Source: Saprospirales bacterium (lineage in GTDB: Bacteria > Bacteroidota > Bacteroidia > Chitinophagales > Saprospiraceae). Taken from it: DNA of 64,000 nt. The position numbers and the translations under genes are program-made. A model generated the notes under the pieces. The model had not been told where the DNA came from, did not search any database, and worked only from the letters and a program-made list of their open reading frames with translations. The stretch's first letter is position 1; every line of letters begins with the position of its first letter. The stretch covers positions 23,178 through 87,177 of the forward strand of contig REEO01000041.1 in assembly GCA_007695035.1 (NCBI GenBank), in the 5' to 3' direction. This document shows positions 46,265 through 55,690 of the stretch, piece by piece.

Positions 46265-47033
46265 CAAATGGCAAAGTCGGGACATCTTCAACGTTCAACT
46301 CCAAAAATTCGCAATTTAGGTAAAATTCCTGAACTCCGTCGGTTCCGGTTATCTGGCGATCCCAGGCAAAGTAACCCGCATCTCCCATTTGTTTGTACTG
46401 GTTGTTGTCCGAGCGGACCACCCTGCCGTTTCCATCCATCAGAGTGAATCTCTCCACCAGTTGCTGGCCGTTTATCTTGTAAAGTACCTGCATATTGTCA
46501 ATAAAACCGGCTATCGTAGCACCAGGATTTCCCATGTCCAACTTCCTGACCACTACATCGTCAAATGAAGGACTACCGGTCAGTAACTGTTCCAGTTGCT
46601 TGAAGGTGACATCCAATCCGTAGCGGTGAGCCACCACATCCAGTGGCATTTTCATGTATTCCCTGTTTACCCGGTCGATGAGTTGAAAGGTGTCCGGTGT
46701 GATCATGGCCCTTCCTACTTCAAAGCCCAAAACGGTTGCCCTCACCCAAATGGCGCTGTCCCTGACAGCTCTGATGTGACCGCGAAAAGACTGTGACATG
46801 CCATCCAAACCCACTTGAATACGTGCACGCCCATCGATGGATTCGGCATTGAACTCTTTGAGTTTGATTTCTTTGATCAACTTCTCAGCTGTAAGCTCTA
46901 CTTCCGGTTCTTCAACGGCTTCCTTAGGAGATTTACAGGAGTTGACCATTAACATACCGATAATCAGCAGCAAAGAGGTGCCGAATACGAGCAGGCGGGA
47001 TTTACCTGTATGATGGTTGCTTTGGTAATTCAT
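46233..47033 (-). CDS. DUF4292 family lipoprotein
   Basis: 266 residues. Lipobox MLMVNSC (Cys33) and the family landmarks FNAESIDGRARIQV, DSAIWVRATVLGFEVGRAMITPD and REYMKMPLD. DUF4292 belongs to the LolA/LolB-like fold and is conserved in this place (after a TPR protein, before an M23-like protein) in Bacteroidota, so an outer-membrane lipoprotein or lipid transfer role is reasonable but unproven. Its 3' end overlaps the EnvC-like gene. Confidence 0.88.
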   Translation of the reverse strand: MNYQSNHHTGKSRLLVFGTSLLLIIGMLMVNSCKSPKEAVEEPEVELTAEKLIKEIKLKEFNAESIDGRARIQVGLDGMSQSFRGHIRAVRDSAIWVRATVLGFEVGRAMITPDTFQLIDRVNREYMKMPLDVVAHRYGLDVTFKQLEQLLTGSPSFDDVVVRKLDMGNPGATIAGFIDNMQVLYKINGQQLVERFTLMDGNGRVVRSDNNQYKQMGDAGYFAWDRQITGTDGVQEFYLNCEFLELNVEDVPTLPFDVPSRYDRIE

Positions 47034-47057
47034 GGATTACGGGTCTGATACTTTTAC

Positions 47058-48704
47058 TTAACGCCCTGGATCTGTTGAAATTTTATCGGCCCACTCTCTG
47101 ATATCTTCTCGCTCTTTAATATCATACTTTTCCAACTGGGCCATGTATCTTCCTGCGGCTTCTTTATCATCCTGGAAATAATGTAATCTGGCCCGGGCAA
47201 AAAAGTATTCCGGGTGGTTTGGTGTGTGTGTTTGGATCTCATCCAAAACAGGGATTATCTTTTCGAGATTTTTTTCCTGGTGAAGCAATAGGTCTGCTTT
47301 CATAAGAAGAAGGTCGGCCTGGCCGGGCATGTCTTCCGTGGCTTGATTGAGAATTTCAATTGCCTTTTCAATCTCTCCTCGTTTTTTTTCCAGAGTGGCT
47401 TCTCCCAGACTGAAGTACAGCTTGAGTTCCGGTTGTCTTCGGCCCATTAATGTGGCCCTTCTCAGGGTGTTTTCCGCAGTTTCCAATTCACCGATTCCCA
47501 TTTGCCCGCGGGCCAGGTAGTAAAAAAACAGGGCCTGATTGGGGTAAAAGTCCAGCCCCTTATTGACGCGGTCAATCAGTTTTTCGTAATCTTTGATTTG
47601 GAGTAGGGATTCGAATTGATTGAACCAGACCTGTACCACATTGGACCTTATATTGAGTGCTTCCCGGTATAATTTAGCTGCCTGGTTGAACTGGTAGGAT
47701 GAAAAAGCAATGTCTCCGGTCAATGCTCTGGGTTCTGCCCGTTCCGGATGTTCCTCAATGAGGGATAAACCCGCCTCTACCAGTTTTTCGGCTACGCCCG
47801 GTTGATAGTCTTCGCTCAGTTCCATAAGGAGGGGAATGAGTGCCTGGATTTTTTCATCCAGTTCCACATTTTCATCCCGGATGAGGGGCAGCAGGGCTTC
47901 AAGCCTTTCATCTCCCTCCAATTCCCCGGTCTCGAGTTCTGCTATTCGCAACCTTGCCCTGCTGTGGTCGGGTCTGCTATCCAGCACCTTTTGATATTGT
48001 TCAATGGCCATTCCATTTTGGTCAGTACTCTCCAGGAAAGAGCCGTACTCCATTCTGAAATCGACATTTCGGGGAAAAGCTTCCAGCAGTTTTTGATACT
48101 CTTTATCAATGGCGCCAAAGTCGTTATCGGCTTTGAAAATGCTTATTTTTTTGGCGGTCAGTTCAGGGTTTACCCCACTTATACTCTCCGCTTGATTCAA
48201 TACTTCAATTGCCTCTTCTCGCTGGCCCAATAAAAGGAGATGGTATGCGCGGTTAATTCCGTAATTGGTCCTTTCAGGATGGAGTTCCATGAGTTTTGCG
48301 TAAGCCGATTCGGCCAGGTCATTGCGGTCTTCCGCATCGGCCAAATTGGCCTTGAGTTGCAGCATCCAACTGTTTCGGGGGTCATAGCGGTGCGCCCTGT
48401 TAGCGTATTCCAGTGCCCTGGAAGTCTGGTTCATTTGATCGTAACAACGTGCCAATTCGTAAAGAAAAACCGCATTCTCAGAGTCCTGCTCCAATAATTT
48501 TTCTAAATGCTCCACAGCCTGGTCATATTGTCCCATCAGCATGTACATGCGGGCTTCGATAAATTCAGCCTGAAGGTCTGGAACTACAACATCTTCGGGA
48601 AAGTCAAAATCCTGTGCTTTCAGGGAGTGGGAAATTCCGGCCGTCAGCGCGAGAACCAGTGACAGTGCAAAAAATTGGTAACAAATGTGGTGCAGGTGTA
48701 TCAT
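47058..48704 (-). CDS. Periplasmic TPR repeat protein
   Basis: 548 residues. Signal peptide to about residue 29 (HSLKAQ), then TPR units along the whole length, for example ARMYMLMGQYDQAVEHLEKLL, ELARCYDQMNQTSRALEYA and YYLARGQMGIGELETAENTL. It is likely a protein-interaction scaffold in the periplasm. The start codon overlaps the stop of the nucleotidyltransferase gene by 1 nt (TAATG), so translation is coupled. Confidence 0.92.
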   Translation of the reverse strand: MIHLHHICYQFFALSLVLALTAGISHSLKAQDFDFPEDVVVPDLQAEFIEARMYMLMGQYDQAVEHLEKLLEQDSENAVFLYELARCYDQMNQTSRALEYANRAHRYDPRNSWMLQLKANLADAEDRNDLAESAYAKLMELHPERTNYGINRAYHLLLLGQREEAIEVLNQAESISGVNPELTAKKISIFKADNDFGAIDKEYQKLLEAFPRNVDFRMEYGSFLESTDQNGMAIEQYQKVLDSRPDHSRARLRIAELETGELEGDERLEALLPLIRDENVELDEKIQALIPLLMELSEDYQPGVAEKLVEAGLSLIEEHPERAEPRALTGDIAFSSYQFNQAAKLYREALNIRSNVVQVWFNQFESLLQIKDYEKLIDRVNKGLDFYPNQALFFYYLARGQMGIGELETAENTLRRATLMGRRQPELKLYFSLGEATLEKKRGEIEKAIEILNQATEDMPGQADLLLMKADLLLHQEKNLEKIIPVLDEIQTHTPNHPEYFFARARLHYFQDDKEAAGRYMAQLEKYDIKEREDIREWADKISTDPGR

Positions 48705-49705
48705 TAACTTAATCTTGAGTAATCTCCGAGGCTGATTTTTCTAGCCTTTTCAATGTATTCGGCCTGGTTGCCGATCATGCTGTTTTTGAGGTTGACAAAC
48801 TTAACCTTTGACTCATCCTGAATAACGCTCTTCTCCACTACGGATTTCACGATCCGGGAATGGGCACCTACGGATACAAAGGGCCCGACGACGCTGTTTT
48901 TTATTACAGCCCCTCTACCAATAAAACAGGGCTCGATCACAGTGCTGTTTTTTAGAACAACTTCTTGCTCAATGATGTTTTCGCCTATTTGGGTGTCTAG
49001 AATCCGCTCATTGGTATGGATGATTGCTTCTTTATTCCCGCAGTCGAGCCACTCGTCAATCGAGGCTGTTTTAAACTTCAGACCATCGTTTTTCAATAGC
49101 TCCAGCACGGTGGTTATCTGGTATTCACCCTTTTCACGGATTTCATTTTCCAGGAGGAAATCCAGTTTGTTGCGAAAATTATCCCCATCCCTGAAGTAGT
49201 AAATTCCTACAATTGCCTGATCGGAGACAAAATTGGGCGATTTTTCCACAAATTCTGTAATGACTCCATCGCTGTTGGTCTTAACGACCCCGAAATTTTC
49301 AGGGTTTTTGACTTTTTGCGTCCAGATGACCCCTTCGCTTTCCTGGTCGAAAGAAAAATCAGTTATAAAAAGTGTATCTGCCAAAGCAACCATGGAGGGG
49401 CCTGTGATTACTGGTCTTGCACAGTGTATAGCATGGGCAGGACCAAGTGGTTTTTCCTGATAAAATATGTGCGGTTTCGAACCCACGGACCGGGACACTT
49501 CTTTGAGTTTTTCTTTGACCCCTTCTCCAAAGTCCCCGATCACGAAAGCAATTTCTTCAAAAGGCTCGTCCAATCCCTGAGAGAGCATTTCGATGAGCCA
49601 CTGTACAATGGGTTTTCCCGCAATGGGTACCAGGGGCTTAGGAGTGGTCAATGTGTGGGGTCTCAACCGGGACCCTCTTCCGGCCATAGGTATTATTAGA
49701 TTCAT
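48704..49705 (-). CDS. Sugar-phosphate nucleotidyltransferase (NDP-sugar pyrophosphorylase type)
   Basis: 333 residues. N-terminal motif IPMAGRGSRLRPHTLTTPKP, the sugar-binding EKPLGPAHAIHCA, and D in ALADTLF mark the GT-A nucleotidyltransferase fold. The C-terminal third is hexapeptide-like (NSTVIEPCFIGRGAVIKNS, VGPFVSVGAHS). It makes an NDP-sugar, probably NDP-glucose or NDP-mannose, for envelope polysaccharide. It leads into the TPR/DUF4292/EnvC genes. Confidence 0.92.
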   Translation of the reverse strand: MNLIIPMAGRGSRLRPHTLTTPKPLVPIAGKPIVQWLIEMLSQGLDEPFEEIAFVIGDFGEGVKEKLKEVSRSVGSKPHIFYQEKPLGPAHAIHCARPVITGPSMVALADTLFITDFSFDQESEGVIWTQKVKNPENFGVVKTNSDGVITEFVEKSPNFVSDQAIVGIYYFRDGDNFRNKLDFLLENEIREKGEYQITTVLELLKNDGLKFKTASIDEWLDCGNKEAIIHTNERILDTQIGENIIEQEVVLKNSTVIEPCFIGRGAVIKNSVVGPFVSVGAHSRIVKSVVEKSVIQDESKVKFVNLKNSMIGNQAEYIEKARKISLGDYSRLS

Positions 49706-49768
49706 AGTAGCGGTGGTATTTTCATTCCCTGAATACAGAGAGTTAATTAAACAGCTGAGAGGTGGTAA

Positions 49769-50209
49769 TTATTTTTGACCGGTACTGCCAAAACCACCCT
49801 CACCTCTTTTAGTTTCATTCAATTTATCGACCTCCTGCCATTCCACCCGTTCGTATTTTGCCACGACCATTTGAGCTATTCGCTCGCCTGGTTTTAATTC
49901 AACAGACTCATTGGATAGATTGACCAAAATAACTCTGACTTCTCCCCTGTAATCGCTGTCAATGGTCCCCGGACTGTTTAGTACGGTAAGGCCTTTTTTC
50001 GCAGCCAGGCCACTTCTAGGCCGCACCTGTGCCTCGAGACCGGGAATAAGTGCAATGCGAATTCCAGTTGGAATCATCACCCTTTCCAGAGGTCCGATGT
50101 GGGCAGGCTTTTCCAAAGCGGCGTATAAGTCCAAACCAGAACTTCCATCTGTCGCGTATAAGGGCAATGGATTATTGGACTCATTGATGATTTGAATCTT
50201 CGTTTTCAT
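49769..50209 (-). CDS. dut: dUTP diphosphatase
   Basis: 146 residues. All five dUTPase motifs are present: [45 protein letters not shown] and the C-terminal GEGGFGSTG. It hydrolyses dUTP to dUMP and PPi, keeping uracil out of DNA. It is the first gene of the envelope operon, 63 bp upstream of the nucleotidyltransferase. Confidence 0.97.
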   Translation of the reverse strand: MKTKIQIINESNNPLPLYATDGSSGLDLYAALEKPAHIGPLERVMIPTGIRIALIPGLEAQVRPRSGLAAKKGLTVLNSPGTIDSDYRGEVRVILVNLSNESVELKPGERIAQMVVAKYERVEWQEVDKLNETKRGEGGFGSTGQK

Positions 50210-50229
50210 CTGTATTGGTTTGTGGGTCG

Positions 50230-50237
50230 CAAATTTA
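50230..50237 (-). promoter_or_regulatory. Promoter -7 box (TAAATTTG) of the dut operon
   Basis: Exact TAnnTTTG match, 20 bp before the dut ATG. No good -33 element at the usual distance. Confidence 0.5.
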
Positions 50238-50295
50238 TGAACTTATACCAATTAAGTCGGATATTGAAGTCCTATCAATCGACTTGAGTTGCCCT

Positions 50296-51363
50296 TTAGG
50301 ACTTAAACTCCAGCAACTTATTCTTTACATAATCATCAAAAGAGAATTCACTGAAGCGGTGAAAGGCCACCTCGACCGGCTGGATAAAGACGTGGATTTT
50401 ATTGTCTGCCAGAAACTTGACGTGGGGCTCCAGCCGAACTGCGTCCTTTTCAGTGGTGACTACAAACCTGATCTTCATCTCCAATTGGTCGAAGGTCTTT
50501 TTTAATTGTGCAAGATCGTAAGTGCTGAAGTTGTGGTGATCGGGGAAGGCGAGTGAATGCAACCTATCAACGCGTTCTGCCATATGGTCGATCAATGGGT
50601 CTGGATTGGCAATTCCTGTCAAAAGGATGGCTTCCCCACCTGGTTTTTCGACCAGTTTTTGTTTGGGGTTAAAAAGGTAATATGCCTGGCCGTAAGTCAG
50701 GTAGGAGAAAAACACCTTTTGTTGAGGCAGGGGCTTTAATTTTTCCTGAAAATGGGCTGCCTGCTCGCTTGTCAGGTCTGTAGGGCATTTGCTCACGATG
50801 ATGGCATCTGCTCTCCGGGATCCTGTGGGCCATTCTCTCAGTCTTCCCACAGGCAGCAAAAAGTCTTTAAAATAAGGGCTGCTGTATTCTGTGAGTAGCA
50901 AATTGAGTGTGGGATTCACCTCTCTGTGCTGAAAGCCGTCGTCCATTATGATGGTTTGCAGTTGGGGAAACTGGCCAACCATTTTGGGAATTCCAAACGA
51001 CCTGCTCTCCGATACTGCAACCGGTATATCGGGGTTTTTTCTCTTGATCTGCAGTGGTTCGTCACCTGTGTGGCTGACCTTGTTTCTTACATTGACCCAT
51101 TGAAAACCCTTGCTCTTTCGACCGTATCCGCGGCTTATGACCCCGACGCGAATGTGGGGTTTGAGTAATTTTATCAGGTATTCCGCATGCGGGCTTTTCC
51201 CGGAGCCTCCGACCGTCAGATTGCCAATACTAATTACAGGCAGGCTGAAGGTGATGGATTTTAGGAGTTTGAAGCGGTGTAGCAGGTTGTTGATCCCCAC
51301 TCCCAGACCGTATAGCAGTGCCAGGGGAAGTACCAATAATTTAATCAACCAGTTTCTCGCCAT
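50296..51363 (-). CDS. lpxK: Tetraacyldisaccharide 4'-kinase
   Basis: 355 residues from ATG 51363; the frame is open 59 codons further, but that part has no family features. Membrane-binding N-terminus (MARNWLIKLLVLPLALLYGLG), a P-loop-like ISIGNLTVGGSGKSPHAEYLI, GRKSKGFQWV, TIIMDDGFQHREV and the C-terminal FVVTTEKDAVRLE. It phosphorylates the 4' position of the lipid A precursor at the inner membrane. Confidence 0.96.
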   Translation of the reverse strand: MARNWLIKLLVLPLALLYGLGVGINNLLHRFKLLKSITFSLPVISIGNLTVGGSGKSPHAEYLIKLLKPHIRVGVISRGYGRKSKGFQWVNVRNKVSHTGDEPLQIKRKNPDIPVAVSESRSFGIPKMVGQFPQLQTIIMDDGFQHREVNPTLNLLLTEYSSPYFKDFLLPVGRLREWPTGSRRADAIIVSKCPTDLTSEQAAHFQEKLKPLPQQKVFFSYLTYGQAYYLFNPKQKLVEKPGGEAILLTGIANPDPLIDHMAERVDRLHSLAFPDHHNFSTYDLAQLKKTFDQLEMKIRFVVTTEKDAVRLEPHVKFLADNKIHVFIQPVEVAFHRFSEFSFDDYVKNKLLEFKS

Positions 51364-51550
51364 TGCTTTTTTCCGGGTTTGAATTGTGAAGCTAAGTAAA
51401 ATGTTCCTAAGCGGGGGAATTTTTCGCCCGGAAATTGACGGACCTTTTTTGTAAAAAATGCTGTGCTTTTGTTTGAAGGCTGTATTCCTTGAAGTCGCTA
51501 GAAATCCATTTTCACTCAAAAAACACCTACCCTTGTTCAATTACTATTTT

Positions 51551-52441
51551 TTAAAAGGCAAAACCCATGGATATCATCAGGGAGTGGTTCGTTCTGTTTC
51601 CACTTCTCTGGACAAATTCATTTCCATCACCCAGCTCGACTTTTGATATATAATACTTATCGCGGATGACGTGATTCAGGCCGTATTTATATTGGGCATT
51701 GACGTAGAGTCCCTGATTGATGAAGTAAGTGAGGCCTCCGGTGAGCCCCACATCAAACCAGTTGAAGTAATTGCCGTCTTTTTCAGCAAATTCAAAATAT
51801 GTACCCGCTTCCTGTGGAGCTTCGCGGTCCCTGCCATCCATTCGAATAAATTGACTGTCTCCCTTGTAGGATCCAAGACCGGCCCTGTCCCTCATGGGCT
51901 TGAAGTCATACAACACCTGAAAATCCTCTATTGCATTGCCGGTTGATTGAGAACGGCCTGAAAAACTCATGTCACCCGAACCGGTGCTACCCACCAAAAA
52001 ACCGACGTAACCACCGGCCGATATTTCAAAGCGGCCACCGAGTCGCACCATTCCTTCGATGGGAATGTCGAGATAGACATTGGACCAACGCATCTCCTCG
52101 TCTCGCTCACCGACTGCCCAGGAAGGGTCCTCTGGATTAAATACAAACCAGGATTCACCCTCGTGGTCCACCCTTCCACCTCGTTGGTTGTAGATTAATC
52201 CAAAACGGAGCCCGAACACATCATCGTAAAAGGTGTAGCGACCCAGGATGCCGATATGGAAACCTGTTTGTGTTCTGAAACTCTCCACTTCATTGCCATC
52301 GCTGTCCAGTTCGCTGTCGTCGTTAAAACCAGAGAAGCTGAGCCCTGCTTTGAATCCCAAGCTCAGGTTTTGCGCTGTCGCTGACTGAGACAGGCACATG
52401 AGGGTGAGAAACGGAATTATTAAATATAGTGATTTTCGCAT
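51551..52441 (-). CDS. Outer-membrane beta-barrel protein (PorT/OmpW-like)
   Basis: 296 residues from ATG 52441. Signal peptide to about residue 24 (SATAQN), then GFKAGLSFSGFNDDS, FRTQTGFHIGILGRYTFYDDVFGLRFGL, RFEISAGGYVGFLVG and the C-terminal NHSLMISMGFAF, with alternating residues and a final Phe. This fits the PorT-family outer-membrane barrels common in Bacteroidota. The ligand is unknown. It lies divergently from apbE. Confidence 0.88.
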   Translation of the reverse strand: MRKSLYLIIPFLTLMCLSQSATAQNLSLGFKAGLSFSGFNDDSELDSDGNEVESFRTQTGFHIGILGRYTFYDDVFGLRFGLIYNQRGGRVDHEGESWFVFNPEDPSWAVGERDEEMRWSNVYLDIPIEGMVRLGGRFEISAGGYVGFLVGSTGSGDMSFSGRSQSTGNAIEDFQVLYDFKPMRDRAGLGSYKGDSQFIRMDGRDREAPQEAGTYFEFAEKDGNYFNWFDVGLTGGLTYFINQGLYVNAQYKYGLNHVIRDKYYISKVELGDGNEFVQRSGNRTNHSLMISMGFAF

Positions 52442-52507
52442 CTTCAAAACTATTTTGTGATCCATTAGTGATCTGAATGGGTGATCCAAATGACCAACCT
52501 TTCAGTA

Positions 52508-52515
52508 CAAAGGTA
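52508..52515 (-). promoter_or_regulatory. Promoter -7 box (TACCTTTG) of the outer-membrane barrel gene
   Basis: Exact TAnnTTTG match, 66 bp before ATG 52441. It lies divergent to the apbE box at 52597-52604. A second match (TAGTTTTG, 52445-52452) is too close to the start codon and is not preferred. Confidence 0.45.
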
Positions 52516-52596
52516 CAAAATCCTTATTTGGGGCGTTATTAAAATGCGATTATTCAAAGGCTGGATTTATAATTCCGGGGCGAATTAAAAAATTCC

Positions 52597-52604
52597 TACT
52601 TTTG
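52597..52604 (+). promoter_or_regulatory. Promoter -7 box (TACTTTTG) of apbE
   Basis: Exact TAnnTTTG match in the divergent gap, 56 bp before ATG 52661. The longest frame starts at a TTG (52628) that lacks family sequence. Confidence 0.45.
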
Positions 52605-52660
52605 CAATCCCAACGGAACAGAATTATTTGCCGGAATTTGTTCACAACACTTCTTGTAAA

Positions 52661-53737
52661 ATGCACTGCTTTAAAATAAATACCTTGAAATCTTGCACCG
52701 CACTGTTGGTTATTTCTGTGGTTTTAGCTCTACCGGCCTGTCAGCCTGGTGAATCGGAACCCGATTTTATTAACCTACGGGGAGAGACAATGGGCACCAT
52801 GTACAGCATGAACATTGAGACGGACCTCCCCGCGAAAGAGTTGCAAGCTGATATTGACTCACTTTTGGTCATATTGAATGAACAATTGTCCACCTATATT
52901 CCAGAATCTACCATATCGAGGTTCAATCAGACAGATTCTACTATTGAAATTTTGACGGCCGCTGAGCCATTTTTTGTAGAAAATCTTATGATCAGCAAGC
53001 GAATTTTTGGTGAAACTGATGGAATGTTTGACCCAACTGTGATGCCACTGGTCAATTATTGGGGTTTCGGATACACGGGTCATGAACCGCCCGAAGCTGT
53101 TGACTCTGCTGTGGTGGATAGTCTTTTGAAAAAAGTGGGTTTTGACAAGGTGGATTTTAGTGTGGATGAATACACCGAGGTAAGAAAAAAAATACCAGGA
53201 GTTGAACTGGATTTCAGCGCTGTAGCTAAAGGCTATGCAGTGGATGTGGTGGCCAATTACCTTGCTCAAAACGAAGTAACCAACTACCTGGTGGATATAG
53301 GAGGTGAAGTCTGTGTTCAAGGTCCGGGTAGGAGGGGCAGTGGATGGGTTCTCGGAATTTCAACCCCCGATCCTACTGCCGACGGAGCGAGTATATCCCA
53401 GCGCTTGATATTGAACCGTGGCTGCGTGGCTACATCCGGGAATTATCGCAATTTCAGGATGGTGGATGATAGTCCGGTTGGTCACACCATCAATCCGCTC
53501 ACCGGCTTTCCCGAAATGAACAATTTACTCAGTGTAACCATCTGGACATCCACTGCTGCTGCGGCAGATGCGTACGCGACAGCATCTTTGGTTGCCGGCT
53601 ATCCCGCTGCAAAGAAGTTGATTGAAGAAATGGAGGGATTAGAAGGGTATTTTATTTATCTGGATGAGGACGGGGAAGTCCAACACGCCTGGACCGAGGA
53701 TTTTTCTACCTTATTGGGGGAAGAGGAATTAAATTAA
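52661..53737 (+). CDS. apbE: FAD:protein FMN transferase (ApbE)
   Basis: 358 residues from ATG 52661. Lipobox ALPAC (Cys26 region), then GETMGTMYSMNIE, FDPTVMPLVNYWGFG, ELDFSAVAKGYAVDVVA (FAD site), VDIGGEVCVQG and GHTINPLTGFP; the Mg-binding Asp lies in AAAADAYATASLVAG. It attaches FMN to Thr of target proteins such as NqrB/NqrC in the envelope. No nqr genes are adjacent. Confidence 0.96.
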   Translation: MHCFKINTLKSCTALLVISVVLALPACQPGESEPDFINLRGETMGTMYSMNIETDLPAKELQADIDSLLVILNEQLSTYIPESTISRFNQTDSTIEILTAAEPFFVENLMISKRIFGETDGMFDPTVMPLVNYWGFGYTGHEPPEAVDSAVVDSLLKKVGFDKVDFSVDEYTEVRKKIPGVELDFSAVAKGYAVDVVANYLAQNEVTNYLVDIGGEVCVQGPGRRGSGWVLGISTPDPTADGASISQRLILNRGCVATSGNYRNFRMVDDSPVGHTINPLTGFPEMNNLLSVTIWTSTAAAADAYATASLVAGYPAAKKLIEEMEGLEGYFIYLDEDGEVQHAWTEDFSTLLGEEELN

Positions 53738-53832
53738 CCGCTGATCGATAATTTCAATTGACCTAATTTGCCCTTACTCTAGTGAAACCTGAATTTGGTC
53801 GCATATTCCATAATCCAAATAAATATATAGAC

Positions 53833-54654
53833 ATGAAACTCAACTTGACAAAAGACCTCTGCTTTTTGGATATTGAAGCCACCGGACTGCACGTAATTCG
53901 GGACCGAATCATTCAATTGGGAATGCTAAAATACAGCCCGGGGAAGAGCGAGCCTGAAGTACTTGATATTCTGGTGAATCCCGGCAAACCCATCTCTAAA
54001 GAAGCCATTCAAGTGCATGGAATTACAGAAGATGTTGTGGCAGAAAAACCTTCTTTCTCCGAGTATGCGGATGAGGTGATGGAATTCATCGGAGAGGCCG
54101 ATCTGGCAGGTTACAACATATCCGGTTATGACCTTCCCATGCTGATGGAAGAGTTATACCGCGCAGGTCATGAGTTGAATATGGAAAACCGCAAATTGGT
54201 GGATGTCCAGCGCATTTTTTACAAAATGGAGCCCAGAAACCTGGCTGCTGCTTACCGCTTTTACTGTGGAAAAAATATGGAGCAATCTCATGAAGCCATG
54301 GCCGATGTGCGTGCAACTGCCGAAGTACTTATGGGCCAGCTCGAGAAATACGATGGGGTAAACCTGGAAACCGATGACGGGAAGGTAATCGAACAACCCG
54401 TGCAAAATGATGTGGAAGCACTTCACGATTTTACGCGTGATTACAATATGATTGATGCCACCCGCAGATTGAAGTACAACCACAAGGGGGAAGTGGTATT
54501 TAATTTTGGAAAATACGCCGGAAAACCCGCAGCTCCCATATTGAGTAAGGATAAGAATTACTACAATTGGATTATGCAGAAAGATTTTTCCTATCAGGTG
54601 AAGACCATGGTCAAAAAATTGGTCAATGAATACCGGGAAAACAATGAGGAATAG
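53833..54654 (+). CDS. DnaQ-like 3'-5' exonuclease (DEDDh type)
   Basis: 273 residues from ATG 53833; a GTG at 53782 would add 17 residues. Exo I CFLDIEATGL, Exo II YNISGYDLPML and Exo III HEAMADVRATAE carry the catalytic D-E-D-H-D residues. The last about 70 residues include the repeat-like GEVVFNFGKYAGKPA, seen in other RNase T/DnaQ homologues of Bacteroidota. It may trim RNA or DNA 3' ends. Its stop overlaps the next start. Confidence 0.93.
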   Translation: MKLNLTKDLCFLDIEATGLHVIRDRIIQLGMLKYSPGKSEPEVLDILVNPGKPISKEAIQVHGITEDVVAEKPSFSEYADEVMEFIGEADLAGYNISGYDLPMLMEELYRAGHELNMENRKLVDVQRIFYKMEPRNLAAAYRFYCGKNMEQSHEAMADVRATAEVLMGQLEKYDGVNLETDDGKVIEQPVQNDVEALHDFTRDYNMIDATRRLKYNHKGEVVFNFGKYAGKPAAPILSKDKNYYNWIMQKDFSYQVKTMVKKLVNEYRENNEE

Positions 54655-55453
54655 ATATATTTTATTGGCTTTTGGGTGGTTGTTTTTGTCGCTGTTTTCT
54701 TCCTGTTACGAAAGAGAGGAGGGCTGTACTGATTTCAATGCAGTGAATTTCAATGCTTCTGCAGATGACCACTGCTGTTGTAATTATCCGGAGTTCAGTT
54801 TTCAACTTCAACACCGCTTCGGACCGGACGATGAGAGGTTTTTTACCGACTCTGTTTATACTCTTGACAATGGGCTTGAGGTCAACATCCTTTTCCTTGA
54901 ACTGCTAGGCAGTAATTTTTTTCTGGAAAAAGAAAACGGTGAGCGGCAAATGGTCGAGAATACGCTGGAATTCCCGTCAGTTGATGGTATTTCATGCCCC
55001 TGTATAGACGACCTTTTTATTATCGACCCCAATTCATTCAATACTTCCCCCGGTGAAATATCCCGACCGGGGAATTATATCGGCCTTGGCTTTTCATTCG
55101 GTACTTTGGAGGCATGGCAGGTTTTGACACCGGATGATTTTGAAGATATTTACCCCCTTTCAGAGGAGGAGCGGTATGACGCTGAGGCAATGGATTTTTT
55201 TTCTCTTAGAGCGGTGGTTGCTTTTCCCAATGCCACTTCAGAACCAATAGAAATAAGTATTCCTTCCTGGCGCTCAAGCATTTTTTTTGAAGAAACCCTG
55301 CACCTGCAAACAGCAGAAAACTTCTCCGCAATCCTCAGAATCAATTACAAAACCTGGTTGGGCGGATTGAATGCCGGAAATGTGAGTGAGGAAACCCTGG
55401 TTGATGTGCTCACTACCAATCTGGAGGACGCTCTTGACCTCATAGTCCAATAG
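54644..55453 (+). CDS. MbnP-like lipoprotein
   Basis: 269 residues from ATG 54644, overlapping the exonuclease stop by 11 bp. Lipobox LFSSC (Cys18 region), then GCTDFNAVNFNASADDHCCC, a variant of the GCTDPxAxNYNPxAxxDDGSC motif common in marine Bacteroidota surface proteins. The rest, with LQHRFGPDDERF, LLGSNFFLEKENG and a C-terminal helix, resembles the MbnP family. The family link is tentative. It is likely anchored in the outer membrane. Confidence 0.7.
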   Translation: MRNRYILLAFGWLFLSLFSSCYEREEGCTDFNAVNFNASADDHCCCNYPEFSFQLQHRFGPDDERFFTDSVYTLDNGLEVNILFLELLGSNFFLEKENGERQMVENTLEFPSVDGISCPCIDDLFIIDPNSFNTSPGEISRPGNYIGLGFSFGTLEAWQVLTPDDFEDIYPLSEEERYDAEAMDFFSLRAVVAFPNATSEPIEISIPSWRSSIFFEETLHLQTAENFSAILRINYKTWLGGLNAGNVSEETLVDVLTTNLEDALDLIVQ

Positions 55454-55488
55454 TAGTATTTTTTTAAAAATTTTTCCTTCCCTTTTTT

Positions 55489-55538
55489 AATGTGTAATCC
55501 ATTGGATATTAAAAGGATGCATGTTTAGATTACACATT
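55489..55538. repeat. Inverted repeat upstream of the first HYR gene
   Basis: AATGTGTAATC (55489-55499) is the perfect reverse complement of GATTACACATT (55528-55538) around a 28-nt spacer. T-run and A-run flanks (55483-55488 and 55541-55546) can extend the stem past a 2-nt bulge. It may terminate the upstream transcript or bind a regulator. TAATGTGTAA recurs at 58304-58313. Confidence 0.6.
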
Positions 55539-55571
55539 TTAAAAAATAAATATATTAAAAGCACTCTAAAA

Positions 55572-55604
55572 GTTTACATATTATAATTATTCGTAATATA
55601 TTTG
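55572..55604 (+). promoter_or_regulatory. Promoter of the first HYR gene
   Basis: TATATTTG at 55597-55604 is an exact TAnnTTTG match with TTTA (55573-55576) 20 bp upstream, close to the TTTG consensus. The leader is about 80 nt and includes a possible 13-codon uORF (ATG 55625 to TAG 55664-55666). Confidence 0.55.
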
Positions 55605-55690
55605 CGGTGTCCGAAGGGACAAAAATGACAGTAAGCTATAATTCTTTTCCATCCCCACTGGAATAGTTAACCCTTTAAAATTCTTTAGAT

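Noticed and set aside
47802..48233. Plus-strand ORF of 143 codons
   Set aside because: Antisense to the TPR protein gene; arises from its codon bias.
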